NCBI RefSeq assembly: GCF_014905175.1
Contig: NC_057789.1
Location: forward strand, 30,252,555-30,316,554
Source of the DNA: Aphidius gifuensis
Lineage: Eukaryota; Arthropoda; Insecta; Hymenoptera; Braconidae
Direction of reading: 5' to 3'
DNA: 64,000 bases
Each line of letters opens with the position of its first letter. The first letter of the stretch is position 1. The position numbers and the translations under genes were made by a program. Under the pieces are notes generated by a model. It was not told where the DNA came from and made no database searches. It worked only from the letters and a program-made list of their open reading frames with translations. Below, one piece after another: positions 61,049-64,000 of this stretch.

Positions 61049-64000
61049 ATGAATACTCTTGTATGGAAAATTTCAAACAGGTAAAGTTTATTTTATCAAT
61101 ATTTTTTATTATACCTACTTAATATACCTACCTAATATATTTTTTATTTTAAATAAAAGTATTGGAGTACAAAGACGAATTTTAACAAATTTACAAACAT
61201 CATGTGCCATCACCACCACCACTAGTTTTTCAACAACAACAACAACAAATAATATTGATGATATTAAAATACCATTGAGAAAAGAACGTGGACCAACTGA
61301 TGTATTATGTGCACTTGAAAAAACAATTGTACGTGATCCAACAGCACCAAAATACAAATATCATGATGATCCATATTTAATACCATATTCAAATTCTCAA
61401 AAACGTACATTTGCATTATCACAAGAATCTGGACGTAAAACAGCAATGTGGATACGTCAAGAACACAGTTATTTATTTAATCATCGTATTGCTGATCCAG
61501 TTATCAATGAATATTTACCAAAAGCAATATATGACAATAAAGATGATGTATCAGAAGATGTATTAAAAAAAGTCATAGAAAATGGTCATGTAAATGATGC
61601 CTTAAATATATATAAATTACTTGATGATAATGATAATAAAACAACAATATCAATTGATACAAAACAATCATTATTTGAATTATTATGTTATTATAATAGT
61701 CAAGATGACTTGTGTGATAATGAAAATCTTTATGAAGAAAAATGGTTTACACAATCGGAAAATGATAAATTTAAAAAGTGGAATAATTGTGATGTTACTG
61801 AAAAATTATTTGCTTTTTTAACAAATGATGAAAATTTTAATAATGATAAAAAAATAATTGATAAAGCATACAATACAATGATTTGTGCAACAGCAAAATA
61901 TAATAAATTTGAAAAATCATTTGGTTTATTTGAACAAGCAATAAATAATAATATTAATTTATCAATATTAACATATAATTCAATAATATCAATAATACCA
62001 TCATTAAAAGATGGAATAAATGAAAAAAAATCATTACTCATTGATATACTTGAAAGAATAAATAAATGTGGTATTAAACCAACAATTGGTACATTAAATT
62101 CATCATTAAAAGTTGCAACAACATTGAGTAATCATGCTGTCGCTAAAGAATTATGTTGTTCATTATTTAGTGAATTTAATAATATTAATATTGAGCCATC
62201 ATTAGCATCATATAATTATGCATTACAAATATATTATAGAAATGGTGCAACACCAAGTTTATTACTTGATGAAATTATTCATAAACTTGAATTAAATAAT
62301 GATAAAAATATAAAGCTACAAATAAAAGATAAATCAGATATTTATTTTTTTGTAACAGCAATGAATATTGCATGTAATACATTAAATAATTCAATACTTG
62401 GTGATCGTATACATAAATTATTACTTGATCATGAAAATTATAATTTTATTGGTGATGCACTTAAAGAAAATGTATATTATCGTAATTACTTTTCATTACA
62501 AATTAAAAATAAAAAAATTGATGAATTTATTTCAAGCTATTATGATTTATTGGTACCACATATTTATACACCAGAACCAAGTGTTATGGATGAAATATTA
62601 AATTCAATAAATTCCAATGATCCTGATACAAGTCGTAAATTATTACCAACAATTTGGTCACATATTGTATTATTTGAACAACTTGAACGTAAAAATTTAG
62701 TTGAAAAAGCATTAAATACAATGGTTAATCATTGTAAACCATTAAAAAATGATGATACAACAAATGAAATATTTGGTGAAGCTGGATGGACAGTATGGAA
62801 TTATGTTAATGTAAGTATTATTATTTATGAATAATTCCTATTATAAAAAGAAGAACTGTAATGCCGGTTCTTCGTTCTGTGATTGGTTGTCTCTCGGGTC
62901 CCTAGCTTAATATTCTTTCTCTCTCGCTCATTATTTTAATTAATAAAATAAATTTATTATTTTGTTTCTTCGTCTGTCTTTTTTCAATTTTTTTTTTTTG
63001 TTAACTTTATGAATATTGTAGTTGTCAACGGTTGCTGTGGGGTCAAACATTCGATATCTCTTTTTTTTAAATAAACTAAATAAAATAAACTCATTATTCT
63101 GTTTCTTCATCTATTTTTTTTTTTATCATGCATAAGTTCTAGAAAAATTTTCTAGGATACTTATTAGAAGCGTCTTAATTTATAATATTTTGTACCGTAA
63201 TTGTTTTAATTTTTATCTCAAAATTAAAGGGTGGAGAAAGGGTTAAAAATCTACTTTTTTTTTAGATGTCTTAGGGGGAAAAAACAGAACAAACGCAGAA
63301 TAATTTGTACTAATTTATACCACCAAGCCCGAAATATATTTCGATGTTTTTTTTCAAGATCAAGTTGTGCTTTAATTTGTACCATTAAATTTAAAATAAA
63401 AAAAAAGTTATTTAAAAATATTCATTTTTGGAAGCAGTATAGAAATAGTTTGGAGTAAATATTTTTTCTTTGTTGTTTTTTTTTTCAAGGTACGAATTTC
63501 GAGATTGGTGCTGGAAACATGCGTTGATTATTAAAGCAGATATGTAATTGATAATTAACATTTCGGAGTAAATAATTTTTTTTTTTGTTGTTATTTTGCA
63601 GGTACAAATTTCGGGCTTTAAAATTAGTACAAATTATTCTGCGTTTGTAATTATTCCCCTCCCTTCCCTAAGTCATCTCAAAAAAAGTAGATTTTTAACC
63701 CCTTCTCCACCCTTTATCTTTGAGATAAAAATTAAAACAATTACGGTACAAATTAAGACGCTTCTAATAAGTATCCTAGAAAATTTTTCTAGGACTTATG
63801 CAGGCTAGGTTCACGCACCCCTGTTTTTTATCTTTTTTTTTAAATCGAAAAGGCTGAGAGACGCGCCGTAGGCGCGTCAAGGTTGACTAGTATAAAAAAT
63901 TTAAAAAAAAAACTATTTATTTATTTTTTTTTTTTTTAGACACAAAAACAACGTAGAATGCAAAATATGAATTGGACTGGTATAATACTTGGTGATATTG
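61049..64000 (+). CDS. PTCD3: Pentatricopeptide repeat protein PTCD3 / mS39 (3' partial)
   Basis: Exons 61049-61080, 61160-62810 and 63940 onward join in frame; about 581 residues are visible and the gene runs off the right edge. PTCD3 is the mitochondrial small-ribosomal-subunit protein mS39 that binds 12S rRNA and guides mRNA. The N-terminus (NTLVWKISNS..RRILTNLQ) suits mitochondrial import. The family block at about residues 50-110 reads LRKERGPTDVLCALEKTIVR and YHDDPYLIPYSNSQKR. PPR-like helical repeats follow, for example AYNTMICATAKYNKFEKSFG, LTYNSIISIIPSLKDG, TIGTLNSSLKVATTLSNHAV and SLASYNYALQIYYRNG. Intron 2 (62811-63939) is 1,129 bp, much longer than intron 1 (79 bp), because it holds a foldback element. 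Confidence 0.9.
62942..63117 (+). repeat. Imperfect direct repeat left of the foldback element
   Basis: AATAAAATAAATTTATTATT with TTGTTTCTTCGTCTGT (62942-62977) recurs as AATAAAATAAACTCATTATT with CTGTTTCTTCATCTAT (63079-63114). Confidence 0.65.
63129..63802. mobile_element. Foldback / MITE-like element in PTCD3 intron 2
   Basis: Two long inverted arms, 63129-63335 and 63608-63802, flank a loop of 272 bases. The outer ends read TGCATAAG and its complement CTTATGCA. Both arms share, in opposite orientation, segments such as TTTTCTAGGATACTTATTAG, AAGCGTCTTAATTT, AGGGTGGAGAA and AACGCAGAATAATTTGTAC. No transposase ORF is present, so if it is mobile it is non-autonomous. I cannot see a clear target-site duplication. 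Confidence 0.75.
63452..63615 (+). repeat. Direct repeat inside the foldback element
   Basis: Two imperfect direct copies (63452-63502 and 63565-63615) read GGAGTAAAT, a T-rich stretch with TTGTTGTT, then CA-GGTAC(G/A)AATTTCG(A/G)G. The second copy runs into the right inverted arm. Confidence 0.65.
63860..63878. other. GC-rich perfect hairpin in PTCD3 intron 2
   Basis: GACGCGCC-GTA-GGCGCGTC: 8-base perfect arms with a 3-base loop, the most GC-rich spot in the neighbourhood, 61 bases before the intron acceptor. Confidence 0.85.

Noticed and set aside
1..64000. tRNA, rRNA, CRISPR array or viral/phage genes
   Set aside because: I looked for tRNA T-arm patterns, regular spacer arrays and viral genes and saw none; the repeats here are microsatellites, and no tRNA scan could be run.

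Overview
The window is a strongly AT-rich piece of a eukaryotic nuclear genome. Short spliced introns (mostly about 60-110 bp with GT..AG borders), animal-specific proteins (lingerer, Mud/NuMA, NCOA5, a cohesin STAG, USP1, SMYD4) and compact, densely packed genes point to an insect. The overall feel suggests Hymenoptera, perhaps a parasitoid wasp, but the species cannot be fixed from sequence alone. There are no bacterial-type operons, CRISPR arrays, phage genes or recognisable tRNA/rRNA genes.

Eighteen protein-coding genes can be built by joining open exons at in-frame splice sites. From left to right they are: mud/NuMA (+, 5' partial), cohesin STAG (-), TFIIF alpha (+), AASS lysine-ketoglutarate reductase/saccharopine dehydrogenase (+), TAF8 (-), TMEM30/CDC50 (+), ASF1 (-), MED26 (+), CNOT4 (-), THUMPD1 (+), an NCOA5-like RRM protein (+), SMYD4 (-), prefoldin 4 (-), lingerer/UBAP2 (+), neugrin-like (+), an unrecognised membrane/acidic coiled-coil protein (-), USP1 (-) and PTCD3 (+, 3' partial). 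All are housekeeping or regulatory genes. They do not form one pathway, although transcription and chromatin factors are well represented (STAG, TFIIF alpha, TAF8, ASF1, MED26, CNOT4, NCOA5).

The layout alternates divergent pairs sharing one upstream region (STAG/TFIIF alpha, TAF8/TMEM30, ASF1/MED26, CNOT4/THUMPD1, PFDN4/lig, USP1/PTCD3) with convergent pairs whose 3' ends nearly touch (AASS and TAF8 stop codons are 66 bp apart). The divergent gaps hold candidate promoter motifs: an E2F-like GGCGGGAAAA between STAG and TFIIF alpha, an E2F-like site between ASF1 and MED26, and a recurring GCCATTTT/AAAATGGC element. The larger gaps (31.3-35.5, 43.5-45.7, 50.9-53.4 and 59.3-61.0 kb) are AT-rich and full of microsatellites, with no convincing gene.

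The observations most worth following are: (1) a last intron of mud that is open in frame and encodes a hydrophobic tail, so its retention would give a membrane-anchored isoform; (2) a nearly exact 216-bp in-frame duplication inside mud; (3) a foldback element of about 670 bp, with arms of about 200 bp, inside a PTCD3 intron; (4) a palindromic TACCTATAGGTA-type motif scattered through non-coding DNA only; and (5) runaway in-frame triplet repeats in many of the proteins.
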